Below the pieces are notes generated by a model. The model was given only the letters and a program-made list of their open reading frames with translations. It was not told the origin of the DNA and did not search any database. 64,000 nt of DNA. It comes from Arenibacter sp. 6A1 (GTDB taxonomy: Bacteria > Bacteroidota > Bacteroidia > Flavobacteriales > Flavobacteriaceae). The first letter of the stretch is position 1. Each line of letters starts with the position of its first letter. Both the position numbers and the translations under genes were made by a program. The DNA lies in contig NZ_JAAXCQ010000001.1 of NCBI RefSeq assembly GCF_012272855.1, positions 248,001 to 312,000 on the forward strand, in the 5' to 3' direction. Positions 28,642-38,023 of this stretch are shown piece after piece.

Positions 28642-29697
28642 ATGAAATTAAACATTGCCCTTTTAGCCGGAGACGGAATAGGCCCTGAAGTCATTGACCA
28701 AGCGGTAAAAGTATCGAATGCTATCGCAAAAAAATACAATCATGAAATAAACTGGACGCCAGCCTTAACAGGTGCTGCGGCTATCGATGCCGTTGGGGAA
28801 CCTTATCCAGACGACACCCATGCGGTATGTGAGGCGGCAGATGCTGTTTTATTTGGAGCTATAGGACACCCTAAGTTTGACAACGATCCGTCTGCTACGG
28901 TTCGTCCAGAACAAGGATTATTAAAAATGCGCCAGAAATTAGGATTGTTTGCCAATGTACGTCCTACTTTCACCTTTCCTTCTCTAATAGATAAATCGCC
29001 TTTAAAAAGAGAGCGTATTGAAGGAACCGACTTAGTATTTTTAAGAGAGCTTACAGGGGGGATCTATTTTGGTAAAAGAGGAAGAGAAGACAATGGCAAT
29101 ACCGCCTATGACACTTGTACTTATACACGTGTAGAGGTAGAGCGTTTGGCAAGAAAAGGATTTGAAATGGCCATGAACCGATCTAAAAAATTATGTTGTG
29201 TAGATAAGGCCAATGTATTGGAAACTTCCAGATTATGGAGAGAAACCGTACAAGGTTTAGAGAAAGAATATCCAGAAGTTACGGTTTCTTATGAGTTTGT
29301 AGATGCTGTTGCCATGCGTTTGGTACAGTGGCCAAATTCTTATGACGTCCTTATCACAGAAAACCTTTTCGGCGATATTTTAACCGATGAAGCTTCTGTT
29401 ATTTCAGGATCTATGGGACTTATGCCATCGGCTTCCTTAGGGACCAAAACTAGATTATACGAGCCAATTCACGGGTCCTACCCACAGGCTGCCGGAAAAG
29501 ACATCGCCAACCCATTGGCCACTGTATTATCGGCCGCTATGATGTTCGAAGATTTCAATTTAACGGAAGAAGCTCAGGCTATTAGAGACGTAGTAAACAA
29601 ATCTTTGGTAGAAGGAGTTGTTTCCGAAGATTTAGCTGAAGGTAAAAAAGCCTATAAAACAAGTGAAATTGGAGATTGGTTGGCTAGCAATATTTAA
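28642..29697 (+). CDS. leuB: 3-isopropylmalate dehydrogenase
   Basis: NAD-dependent oxidative decarboxylase of the third leucine step. The 351 residues open with ALLAGDGIGPEV and carry VFLRELTGGIYFG. The dehydrogenase signature NLFGDILTDEAS and the NAD-binding EPIHGSYPQAAGKDIANP are both intact. Last gene of the leu cluster, with a strong terminator 38 bases after its stop. Confidence 0.96.
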   Translation: MKLNIALLAGDGIGPEVIDQAVKVSNAIAKKYNHEINWTPALTGAAAIDAVGEPYPDDTHAVCEAADAVLFGAIGHPKFDNDPSATVRPEQGLLKMRQKLGLFANVRPTFTFPSLIDKSPLKRERIEGTDLVFLRELTGGIYFGKRGREDNGNTAYDTCTYTRVEVERLARKGFEMAMNRSKKLCCVDKANVLETSRLWRETVQGLEKEYPEVTVSYEFVDAVAMRLVQWPNSYDVLITENLFGDILTDEASVISGSMGLMPSASLGTKTRLYEPIHGSYPQAAGKDIANPLATVLSAAMMFEDFNLTEEAQAIRDVVNKSLVEGVVSEDLAEGKKAYKTSEIGDWLASNI

Positions 29698-29734
29698 CCG
29701 ATTTTCGGAAGCTTAGACTTCCATATTCTTCATA

Positions 29735-29770
29735 AAAAGCCCTGTATCGCAATTCGATACAGGGCTTTTC
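29735..29770 (+). terminator. Terminator of leu operon
   Basis: A 15-bp perfect stem (29735-29749 with 29755-29769), loop CAATT, ends in TTTT. Its core GCCCTGTATC resembles the terminator at 43957-43995. Confidence 0.85.
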
Positions 29771-29945
29771 TATTACTACCATTTTATATGTAGCCAATAT
29801 TGGTCTTTTAGGAATTTATGTCGTTCCCATAATTGAATTCATAGGTGCGACCGGAATTCGGTCATGCTCATTTCACAATGAATTTATCCTAGGTTGGCAG
29901 CACCCCAATGGTCCCTTCCCAATTCCGAGGGCGACAAATTATTTT

Positions 29946-30025
29946 GCGTTAGGGACCGCGGCGGCATCCCCGCAGCGGAGCGAGGGATATAGCCAAGGGC
30001 CCGCCCGACGCAGGAGGGAACGCCC
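29946..30025 (+). repeat. GCGTTAG...GGGAACGCCC dispersed element, copy 2
   Basis: 80 bp, the inverted counterpart of 9323-9402 (74 of 80 bases identical). It lies in the gap 29771-30085, which otherwise holds a short hairpin (GACCGGAATTCGGTC near 29849) and no gene. Confidence 0.85.
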
Positions 30026-30085
30026 AAATTACTATCTTAAAAATAAAGAAATTCACTGTAGCTTTCAGACATATTCTAGAAAAGG

Positions 30086-31291
30086 CTATTGTGCATTGAG
30101 CGCCATTTCTCTTGTAGCCTTTACTTTTTTAGACCTCCTAAAGAGAATGATCATAATAGCGATGAACACCCCTGTTCCTGCCATGGCGGCCCCTACGATA
30201 CTCGCCGATGTAAAACCATACCCTAAGGCTATAGGCAGGCCGGCAAAATACGCCCCGGAAGCATTCCCCATATTAAAGGCACTGTGGTTCATAGATGACC
30301 CTACCATTTCGGACCCCTTAGAGGCTCTGATGATCGCCATTTGTATAGGGGTCGATACGCTGAAGGATATAAAACCGACCACAAAGGTCCACACTAAAAT
30401 AAGGGTGGGGTTTACGGCAATAACGCTATTGATCAGCAATACAGTCACCATAAGGGATAAGCTTATCATAACGGCCTTTATTGGCGAAAATAATTCTGCC
30501 ATTTTAGCGCCCAGGAAATTTCCAAAAACCATCCCTAGACCCGCCAATACCATGGCATAGCTTACGATTGTTTCTGGATGCCCGGAAACTTGAGTGATCA
30601 GTGGTGCTATATAACTGTACCAGGCAAAAAATCCACCAGTACCTACGGTTGTCAAAAGGATCATCACCCAAAGTTCCAATTTTTTAAAAACCTTGAGATC
30701 TTTTTTAAAATTACCGGTTGAGGAAGGGCTTAATTTTGGCATCCAGAAATAGATACTAAGCATGGTGAGCACCCCTATGACACCGACTATTATAAAGGAG
30801 AGACCCCAGTTGTACTGATGTCCGAGATAGGTCCCAATAGGCACTCCTATTACATTGGCAACGGTTAAACCGGTAAACATGGTCGCGATGGCCTGGGCCG
30901 TTTTCCCTTCTTTGGCCAATTTGGTGGCAACCACAGCCCCTATCCCAAAAAATGCCCCATGCGGCAATCCTGATAAAAAGCGCGAAACCAGCAACATTTC
31001 ATAACTTGTTGCAAAGGCAGAAAGGGTATTAAAAACAGTAAACCACCCCATTAAAAAGAGCAACACTTTATGTGCCGGCCACTTTCCGCTTAAAACGGTT
31101 AGGGTTGGCGCACCTACCACTACCCCCAATGCGTAGGCAGAAATAAAATGTCCGGCCTGTGGAATGGTAATCTGTAAGGCTTTGGCAACATCTGGGAGAA
31201 TCCCCATGATAACGAATTCTGTCATCCCTATTCCAAAACCACCCATTGCCAGGGCTATTAATGCTTTTTTATTGTAATTTTCATTCTTCAT
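30086..31291 (-). CDS. MFS transporter, AraJ/YdhP-like drug or sugar exporter
   Basis: Twelve-helix major facilitator of about 401 residues. The start is placed at the ATG before KNENYNKKAL; a GTG frame extends upstream to 31342 but adds no membrane segment. Early motif MGGFGIGMTEFVIMGILPDVA is typical of the DHA1 AraJ-type group, with SRFLSGLPHGAFFGIGAVVA in helix 4. Substrate unknown. Single gene. Confidence 0.85.
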   Translation of the reverse strand: MKNENYNKKALIALAMGGFGIGMTEFVIMGILPDVAKALQITIPQAGHFISAYALGVVVGAPTLTVLSGKWPAHKVLLFLMGWFTVFNTLSAFATSYEMLLVSRFLSGLPHGAFFGIGAVVATKLAKEGKTAQAIATMFTGLTVANVIGVPIGTYLGHQYNWGLSFIIVGVIGVLTMLSIYFWMPKLSPSSTGNFKKDLKVFKKLELWVMILLTTVGTGGFFAWYSYIAPLITQVSGHPETIVSYAMVLAGLGMVFGNFLGAKMAELFSPIKAVMISLSLMVTVLLINSVIAVNPTLILVWTFVVGFISFSVSTPIQMAIIRASKGSEMVGSSMNHSAFNMGNASGAYFAGLPIALGYGFTSASIVGAAMAGTGVFIAIMIILFRRSKKVKATREMALNAQ

Positions 31292-31342
31292 AAGTACCAT
31301 GTTTAATCTTTTAGCCAATGTAAAATTGGCCGAAAACCTCAC

Positions 31343-31683
31343 CTCTAGGCGTTTGCGAAGTTCCTAGGGGCAAAAACCTGCAAATTTAGGGAGCTTTAAA
31401 CGACTAATAGCACTTTTAACAATTAATAAACGTTATCTTATTTTTTGGTTAAAATTGATTAATTTTATATAGGTCTTAACTGTATAAATTAGATTTTTAA
31501 TGCCTTTGGGAAGCCAAAGACCAAGGAGGACAACTATTCAGAGGTATTTTATATAAGACTACTAGCCGGCGCCATCTATTGACGATCCTATAGAAAAAAG
31601 ATTTATCATAATTCGTTAGGCATATAAAAGGATGTCGTTCGTCTTCCTTCCTTAAGGGAGTATTTTAGTAATCAAAGCATGCC
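31343..31683. other. Intergenic region between MFS and FIST genes
   Basis: About 340 bases separating divergent genes; AT-rich, presumably containing both promoters, but no clear consensus match, repeat or small gene was found. Confidence 0.4.
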
Positions 31684-32811
31684 ATGAAAATATACCAACA
31701 TAAAGTTTTGAGCATTGAGGATATAGAAACTATAGCGTTGGATTTTACACCCGATGTGTTTTTTCTTTTTATTTCTCCGGTTTTTAACGGGGCAGAAGAA
31801 TTCGTTAAAAAACTGCATCAAAAATTTGATACAGCCATCCTTTTTGGTTGTTCTACAGCAGGAGAAATTCTAGGAAACAAAATATTCGATGCTTCTATAG
31901 CTTTGACGGCTGTTCGCTTTTCTCATACAAAGTTACGGTGCACGGCTATAGATCTAAATTCCTGTGAAATGGATAGTTTCAAAGCAGGAAAAGCGCTCAG
32001 CGAGAATTTAGCGGAAAAAAACCTACGACATATTTTTGTCCTCAGCGACGGTCTTTTTGTCAATGGCGCAGAATTGGTCGACGGACTTACAGCTCCTTTG
32101 GACACATCTGTCAGCATTACTGGCGGCCTGGCTGGCGACGGGGCTAATTTTGAAAAAACCTTTGTGATCTGTAAAGACCGACTAGCATCGAAAAAGATTG
32201 TAGCCTTGGGATTTTATGGTGACGACCTAACTATAGGCTATAGTTCTAAAGGAGGCTGGGACAGTTTTGGCATAGAGCGTATGGTCACAAAATCTGACCT
32301 TAACATCCTTTATGAATTGGATGGGGTACCAGCCTTGGATCTTTATAAAACTTTTTTAGGGGAAAAGGCAAAAGAACTACCGGGTACGGGATTATTATTT
32401 CCCTTAAGTATGCGCGATGAGACGAATAAATCGCCCGTTGTCAGGACCATTTTAGGAATCGATGAAAAAGCAAAAAGTCTAACCTTTGCCGGCAATATTC
32501 CACAGGGATCATATGTACGACTAATGAAAGCCAATATAGATCGAATTATCAACGGGGCAGAACACGCTGCCGATGTAGCACAGGCCAATATAGGGAAACA
32601 GCCGCAATTGGCTTTTCTAATTAGTTGTGTTGGCCGGCGACTAGTGATGAAACAACTGGCAGAAGAGGAGGTCGAAGCAGTCAATGACGTCTTTGGAAAT
32701 GCTGTTTACAGCACTGGTTTTTATTCTTATGGGGAAATTGCTCCCTTTGATAAATTTACACCTTGTGCGCTACACAACCAAACCATGACCATAACCACCT
32801 TTTCTGAATGA
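31684..32811 (+). CDS. FIST domain sensory protein
   Basis: 375 residues with FIST_N (about 20-210: FGCSTAGEI, SVSITGGLAGDG) and FIST_C (about 215-350) domains. FIST modules are predicted to bind small ligands such as amino acids and act in signalling. It lacks a signal peptide and membrane helices, so it is cytosolic. The stop overlaps the start of a hybrid histidine kinase by four bases, so the two very probably work as sensor and kinase. Confidence 0.88.
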   Translation: MKIYQHKVLSIEDIETIALDFTPDVFFLFISPVFNGAEEFVKKLHQKFDTAILFGCSTAGEILGNKIFDASIALTAVRFSHTKLRCTAIDLNSCEMDSFKAGKALSENLAEKNLRHIFVLSDGLFVNGAELVDGLTAPLDTSVSITGGLAGDGANFEKTFVICKDRLASKKIVALGFYGDDLTIGYSSKGGWDSFGIERMVTKSDLNILYELDGVPALDLYKTFLGEKAKELPGTGLLFPLSMRDETNKSPVVRTILGIDEKAKSLTFAGNIPQGSYVRLMKANIDRIINGAEHAADVAQANIGKQPQLAFLISCVGRRLVMKQLAEEEVEAVNDVFGNAVYSTGFYSYGEIAPFDKFTPCALHNQTMTITTFSE

Positions 32812-34571
32812 AAGACTTCCACCGATTATTAAAAAGACAGTTAGCCAAGGCCGATTTAGATGAACAAACCCTAATACGGATAACCCCTTTACTATGCCAA
32901 ATTGATCTGGCCTATAAAGAATTTGACAAGGATATTCTTCATACAGAACACATTCTTGAGCTGAGCTCACAAGAGCTTTTTGAAGCCAACCAACAGCTTA
33001 AAAATAGTGTTGAAACCATTAGCGGGCAACTATCCAAAATTGCAGGGAATATAAAAGATGTCATTTTTGAAATGGACCTCGAAGGAAATTGGTCCTATCT
33101 CAATCCGGCTTGGGAAAATTTAACCGGATTAAAAGTACAGGATTGTTTGGGCCAGCCCTATACTAATTACCTAAAAGACGAAGCGGGAAATCCATACAAC
33201 CTCTTAAAAGAGTTTAACAGTGCAGGCCCAAATGCTTTCGCTAAAACCATACAGTTAAAGACCTCGGACGGTCAACTAAAATGGCTCGAATTTTCATTAA
33301 AAAGCATCCCCTCCAAAAAAGCTATGGCCGAAGGTTTTATAGGAACCATTGTCGATATCACTACCCTCAAGGAAACAGAACTAGCCTTAACGGAGGCCAA
33401 GGAGAAGGAATCTAGGGCTAACAAGGCTAAGGACGAATTTTTGTCCACCATGTCGCACGAAATAAGAACACCCTTGAGTGCGGTAATAGGAATTAGCCAC
33501 CTCTTGCTTTTAGAAAACCCTAGACCCGATCAAATGGAAAACATGGAAACCTTAAAACATTCCTCGGCACATTTGCTATGTTTGGTAAACGACATTTTAG
33601 ATTTTAACAAAATAACATCGGGGGTGTTAGAGCTAGAGGAAGCTAATTTTAATATTCACTACCTTTTGGACGGTATTCATAGTATTTTTAACAATATCGC
33701 GAAAAGCAAAGGAATACGGCTCAATATAAAGAAAGACCGCGCCTTAGCGCCTAATTTTATTGGGGACAGCACTAGGATTACCCAAATTATATCGAACCTT
33801 ATCAATAATGCCATAAAATTTACGGAGCAAGGGAAGGTACTCTTAGATATTGAAGTAGTTCAGGACACCGAAGAATTTCAGGTATTAGAATGTAAGATCG
33901 TGGATACCGGAATAGGAATACCCGACCTTAAACAGAAAAAGATATTCCAATCATTTACCCAGGCCAATTCCGATACCACAAGAAAATATGGAGGTACCGG
34001 CTTAGGGCTTGCCATTTGCAAACAACTGTTAGAGCGTATGGACAGTAGCATACATTTGAAAAGTAAGGTAGGCAAGGGCTCTACATTTAGTTTTTCACTT
34101 ACCCTTCCAAAAGCAAATTCAAACGAAGAAATTGAGAATATCAACAACAAGTATCAATTAGGTTTTGACCAGTACCATTCCCTAGACGGAATAAAGATTC
34201 TGGCGGTAGACGACAATAAGATCAATATTATGGTGCTCGAAAAATTCCTGACCAAATGGAGGGTCGACTACGATATAGCAGAAAATGGTCTGATTGCCCT
34301 GGAAAAAGCCAAAGTAAACTCCTATGACCTTATTTTAATGGATCTTCATATGCCGGTACTCAACGGATTTATAGCCAGCAAATTAATTCGGGAAACGGAC
34401 CATACACCCAACAAAACAACTCCTATTTACGCCTTTTCGGCCTCTATTGGCATGGATGTCAAGAAGGAAACTGAAAAATATGGTATTGATGGGCTGATCT
34501 TGAAACCCTTTGACCCTTTTAAACTCTACACAACCCTATCCCAAATAGTAGCACAACACAAGCACCTATAA
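32808..34571 (+). CDS. Hybrid histidine kinase (PAS-HisKA-HATPase-REC), cytosolic
   Basis: 587 residues: coiled coil (about 40-75), PAS (about 75-190), HisKA with His217 (STMSHEIRTPLSAVIG), HATPase_c with Asn334, DTGIG (366-370) and GTGLGLA (396-402), then a receiver with Asp468/Asp469, phospho-acceptor Asp512 (LILMDLHMPVLNG) and Lys in ILKPF. No transmembrane segment, so input must be internal, most likely from the overlapping FIST protein. No separate response regulator or HPt protein lies next to it, so the output partner is elsewhere or acts through the attached receiver. Confidence 0.9.
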   Translation: MKDFHRLLKRQLAKADLDEQTLIRITPLLCQIDLAYKEFDKDILHTEHILELSSQELFEANQQLKNSVETISGQLSKIAGNIKDVIFEMDLEGNWSYLNPAWENLTGLKVQDCLGQPYTNYLKDEAGNPYNLLKEFNSAGPNAFAKTIQLKTSDGQLKWLEFSLKSIPSKKAMAEGFIGTIVDITTLKETELALTEAKEKESRANKAKDEFLSTMSHEIRTPLSAVIGISHLLLLENPRPDQMENMETLKHSSAHLLCLVNDILDFNKITSGVLELEEANFNIHYLLDGIHSIFNNIAKSKGIRLNIKKDRALAPNFIGDSTRITQIISNLINNAIKFTEQGKVLLDIEVVQDTEEFQVLECKIVDTGIGIPDLKQKKIFQSFTQANSDTTRKYGGTGLGLAICKQLLERMDSSIHLKSKVGKGSTFSFSLTLPKANSNEEIENINNKYQLGFDQYHSLDGIKILAVDDNKINIMVLEKFLTKWRVDYDIAENGLIALEKAKVNSYDLILMDLHMPVLNGFIASKLIRETDHTPNKTTPIYAFSASIGMDVKKETEKYGIDGLILKPFDPFKLYTTLSQIVAQHKHL

Positions 34572-34610
34572 AAAATGCCCCCTATTCTTGCTAAAAGAAT
34601 TCGGGGGCAT
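34572..34610 (-). terminator. Terminator between kinase and gapN
   Basis: ATGCCCCC (34575-34582) pairs with GGGGGCAT (34603-34610), with an inner stem ATTCTT/AAGAAT. The T run is on the minus-strand side, so it serves gapN and may also stop the kinase transcript. Confidence 0.75.
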
Positions 34611-34641
34611 CCTTGTACATTACCGCTATCGAAAGTAACTT

Positions 34642-36228
34642 TTATAAAATATAATCAGTACTGATAAAATTCGATAGTTTGGTATCTAACAACTTTTCTA
34701 TAGTGTCTGTATTCAATTCGTTGTCCTTAAAGGCTACAAAGGTCCTTACTGAAAAAGACCGCAGGGCATCGTGTACACTAAGGGTCGATTGGGCAGAGTC
34801 TTTTCTTCCTGTAAACGGGTACACATCTGGTCCACGTTGGCAAGAGCTGTTTAGGTTTACCCTACATACCAAGTTCACCAAGGTATCTATGAGCGGTGCT
34901 AGGGCGTACACATCCTTTCCGAACAAACTTACCTGTTGCCCGTAATTAGACTCGGCCATATCATCTAAAGGCTCTTCGATATCAGTGAAGGGCACAATAG
35001 GAATTATTGGGCCAAATTGTTCTTCTTGGTACACTCGCATGTCACTGGTTACCGGATATAGTACTGCAGGCCAAATATAATTATCAAAACGCTGACCTCC
35101 TTTTTCATTTAATATTGTAGCCCCTTTAGCGACGGCATCATCTATTAATTCCTGAATATATGCTGGTTTGGCCGGTTCTGGCAATGGCGTTAACTGCACT
35201 CCGTTCTCCCAAGGGTTCCCAAATTTCAAAGCATCAACTTTTTTGGCAAAACGCTTATTAAATTCTTTGGCTATATCCTTATGTACATAAATTATTTTTA
35301 AGGCCGTACATCGTTGTCCGTTAAAAGACAAGGTCCCGGCAATACATTCGTTTATAGTAAGGTCTAGGTCTGCATCTGGTAAAATAATAGCTGGGTTTTT
35401 TGCCTCCAAGCCCAATACCAAGCGTAATCTATTACTTTTTGGATGTTGATTCTGTAGGGCATTGGCAGATTTACTGTTCCCGATCAGTGCCAATACATCT
35501 ACCTTTCCTGTTTTCATTATGGGGCTAGCTACTGCTCTCCCGCGACCGAAAATAATATTAACGACTCCTCTGGGAAAACTAGTCTGAAAAGCCTCCAGTA
35601 AAGGGGTTATTAACAGAACGCCGTGTTTTGCAGGTTTAAAAATAGTCGTATTCCCCATCATGATAGCCGGAATCAATAGGGCAAAAGTTTCATTTAAAGG
35701 ATAGTTATACGGTCCTAAACAAAGTACCACTCCAACGGGTCCTCGCTTAATATGGGCGTACACGCCATCGTGTTTTTGAAACTTGGAAGAATTCCTATCT
35801 AACTGCTTATAATCTTCTATGGTATCTTCTATATAATCTACGGTCCTATCGAATTCCTTTTGCGAATCTGGAAGGGATTTACCTATTTCCCACATCAAGA
35901 GCTTTACGATTTCTTCTCGTTTGGTCTTCATCTTTTTCACAAAGATCTCCATACATTCTATCCGCTCATTGACCCTCATGGTCGGCCAAGCGCCCTGCCC
36001 TTTATTGTAGGCCAACAGGGCTGCATCCAACGCTCCCAGAGCTTCTTCTTCACCCATATCCGGAATAGATCCCAAAAGTGTAGGAGCATACTCTTCTGTC
36101 GATGAAATAGTAGAATACACTTCTGTAGATTTCCCTTCCCATGGTTTTAACACTCCATTTACCAAATAAGATTTTTGGTGAATAAGACTGGTGATTTTAT
36201 ATTCCTCCGCGATATCTGTGTTGTTCAT
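34642..36228 (-). CDS. gapN: NADP-dependent glyceraldehyde-3-phosphate dehydrogenase (non-phosphorylating)
   Basis: Aldehyde dehydrogenase superfamily enzyme oxidising glyceraldehyde 3-phosphate straight to 3-phosphoglycerate with NADPH formation, bypassing the ATP-making step. The 528 residues carry [10 protein letters not shown] (about 172-181), general base Glu275 in LGLEAKN, and nucleophile Cys307 in FNGQRCTAL. The sequence strongly resembles the flavobacterial GapN type of this length. The substrate assignment rests on family resemblance. Confidence 0.85.
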   Translation of the reverse strand: MNNTDIAEEYKITSLIHQKSYLVNGVLKPWEGKSTEVYSTISSTEEYAPTLLGSIPDMGEEEALGALDAALLAYNKGQGAWPTMRVNERIECMEIFVKKMKTKREEIVKLLMWEIGKSLPDSQKEFDRTVDYIEDTIEDYKQLDRNSSKFQKHDGVYAHIKRGPVGVVLCLGPYNYPLNETFALLIPAIMMGNTTIFKPAKHGVLLITPLLEAFQTSFPRGVVNIIFGRGRAVASPIMKTGKVDVLALIGNSKSANALQNQHPKSNRLRLVLGLEAKNPAIILPDADLDLTINECIAGTLSFNGQRCTALKIIYVHKDIAKEFNKRFAKKVDALKFGNPWENGVQLTPLPEPAKPAYIQELIDDAVAKGATILNEKGGQRFDNYIWPAVLYPVTSDMRVYQEEQFGPIIPIVPFTDIEEPLDDMAESNYGQQVSLFGKDVYALAPLIDTLVNLVCRVNLNSSCQRGPDVYPFTGRKDSAQSTLSVHDALRSFSVRTFVAFKDNELNTDTIEKLLDTKLSNFISTDYIL

Positions 36229-36337
36229 AATATATCTTTTAAATATTGATGGAATCCTAATTCCAAAATGCTCTAATTGCTAATTTAGTAATTCTGATTG
36301 TCTTTCAGCACATAAATTAGTGGAGCAAATGCATTAT

Positions 36338-36355
36338 TAAAACGAAAACGTTTTA
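36338..36355. promoter_or_regulatory. Possible LacI-type operator upstream of gapN
   Basis: TAAAACG and CGTTTTA form an inverted repeat around AAAA, and the right half contains the 10-bp palindrome AAAACGTTTT (36345-36354), whose shape recalls LacI-family sites. It lies about 120 bases upstream of the gapN start and 38 bases past the ilvA stop. Confidence 0.25.
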
Positions 36356-36392
36356 GATTTTGACTTTATAATAAAAATAGAATCAAATGTGA

Positions 36393-37646
36393 TTAAATCA
36401 AATACTGGAACAAATCTGGTTTATCATTAATATACTCCCCAAAAAAGTTATTCTCTTTCATTCGTTGTACAAGAGGCTCCAGATCTTCAGGAGTTTTTAA
36501 CTCGATTCCCACGACTGCCGGAGCATTTTCCTTACTCGATTTCTTTGAATATTCAAAATGGGTAATATCATCGTTAGGTCCCAATATTTCTGCTACGAAC
36601 TGCTTAAGGGCGCCTGGGCGCTGCGGGAATCTAACGATAAAGTAATGTTTTAATTTTCCAAATAACAAGGCGCGTTCTTTTATCTCTGCGGTTCTTGTTA
36701 TATCGTTATTACTACCACTGACAATACAAACTACATTTTTCCCTTTGATTTCTTCTTTAAAATCATCCAATGCACTTATTGTCAATGCTCCTGCCGGTTC
36801 TACCACAATGGCATCCCTATTGTAGAGATCCAATATTGTTTGGCACACCTTGCCTTCTGCCACGGTGACCATATCTTTTAAGTATTCCTTACAGATAGAA
36901 AAGGTATAATCGCCTACTCGTTGCACGGCGGCTCCATCTATAAACTTATCAATTTGATTTAATTTTGTATTGACACCTTTTTCCATGGAAGTTTTCATGG
37001 ATGGTGCTCCTTGAGGTTCCACCCCAATAATTTTTGTATTTGGCGACAAGGTTTTAAACACAGCGCATAATCCCGAGGCAAGACCTCCTCCCCCAACGGC
37101 TACGAAAAGGTAGTCTATTGGGGTCTTGGTCTGTTCTAATATTTCGAGCCCTACGGTTGCCTGTCCTTCTATTATTTTTGGATCGTCGAAGGGATGGACA
37201 AAGGTTTTTTTATGTTCGGAACAAAATTTCATCGCCGCCTTTGAAGAATCGTCAAAGGTATCTCCTTCCAATACAACGGTAACCCAATCTCCCCCAAACA
37301 ACTTGGTTTGTTCTACCTTTTGTTTTGGGGTAACGGCAGGCATATATATAGTACCTTGAATACCGAGGTGGTTGCATGCAAAGGCAACCCCTTGGGCATG
37401 GTTTCCGGCACTGGCACAAACAACGCCGTTAATTAGTTCTTCTTTTGATAGGGAGCTAATTTTATTAAAGGCTCCTCGTATTTTATAGCTCCTTACACGA
37501 TGTAAATCTTCTCTTTTCAGTAGAATATTAGCATCATATTCTTTGGAATAGCGAATACTTTGGGTTAATGGGGTAATGTCTGCTACTTGGCGAATGGTTA
37601 TTGCTGCCTTACGGACATCTTCTATATTGGGAAAATATGGAGTCAT
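36393..37646 (-). CDS. ilvA: Threonine dehydratase (threonine deaminase)
   Basis: PLP enzyme turning threonine into 2-oxobutanoate, the entry to isoleucine. The 417 residues carry PLP lysine Lys55 (VRSYKIRGAFNKI), the glycine loop VGGGGLASG, and one ACT-like regulatory region at the C terminus (about 330-417). This is shorter than the E. coli IlvA (514) with its two regulatory units. It follows ilvC on the same strand, but a terminator and about 370 bases separate them. Confidence 0.93.
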   Translation of the reverse strand: MTPYFPNIEDVRKAAITIRQVADITPLTQSIRYSKEYDANILLKREDLHRVRSYKIRGAFNKISSLSKEELINGVVCASAGNHAQGVAFACNHLGIQGTIYMPAVTPKQKVEQTKLFGGDWVTVVLEGDTFDDSSKAAMKFCSEHKKTFVHPFDDPKIIEGQATVGLEILEQTKTPIDYLFVAVGGGGLASGLCAVFKTLSPNTKIIGVEPQGAPSMKTSMEKGVNTKLNQIDKFIDGAAVQRVGDYTFSICKEYLKDMVTVAEGKVCQTILDLYNRDAIVVEPAGALTISALDDFKEEIKGKNVVCIVSGSNNDITRTAEIKERALLFGKLKHYFIVRFPQRPGALKQFVAEILGPNDDITHFEYSKKSSKENAPAVVGIELKTPEDLEPLVQRMKENNFFGEYINDKPDLFQYLI

Positions 37647-37959
37647 ATTCTTTTCTTTAGTATTTGTATTAAGAGGATTAAGCGGTATAGAATTGCTATT
37701 GCAATTAGCGGCTACCGTAATTTTATAGGTTTATCTAAAACCTCCTCTTTCATGCTGCACCCTCTTAGGTGTTTATTGCTTGGGGAGGGACTAGCGCAGG
37801 TCCCTTCAATTTCCTTATTCTTAGGCGTCAAACTGCCTTCTCTATTCATTTTGCTTGCTACCTAATTATAGCTCTTCGAGAAAGTCCCGTTCCCTGGCCA
37901 TTAAGGAGACTGCTTGCAGTAGTGGTACTTGTATTGGGAATCATTAAAATCAACATTCA
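37647..37959. other. ilvC-ilvA intergenic region
   Basis: Gap between the ilvC terminator and ilvA. It holds a short inverted repeat GGGACTAGCGCAGGTCCC (37785-37802) and no gene I trust. The ilvA promoter should lie here, but no clear TAnnTTTG match was found. Confidence 0.4.
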
Positions 37960-38001
37960 AAAAAATAAAACCTGTCAAGTAACGAACACAAGACAGGTTT
38001 T
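37960..38001 (-). terminator. Terminator after ilvC
   Basis: Read on the minus strand, AAAACCTGTC pairs with GACAGGTTTT around a 15-base loop, followed by ATTTTTTT. It lies 22 bases past the ilvC stop and before ilvA. Confidence 0.75.
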
Positions 38002-38023
38002 AAATTTTTCTACCAAGAGTGTG

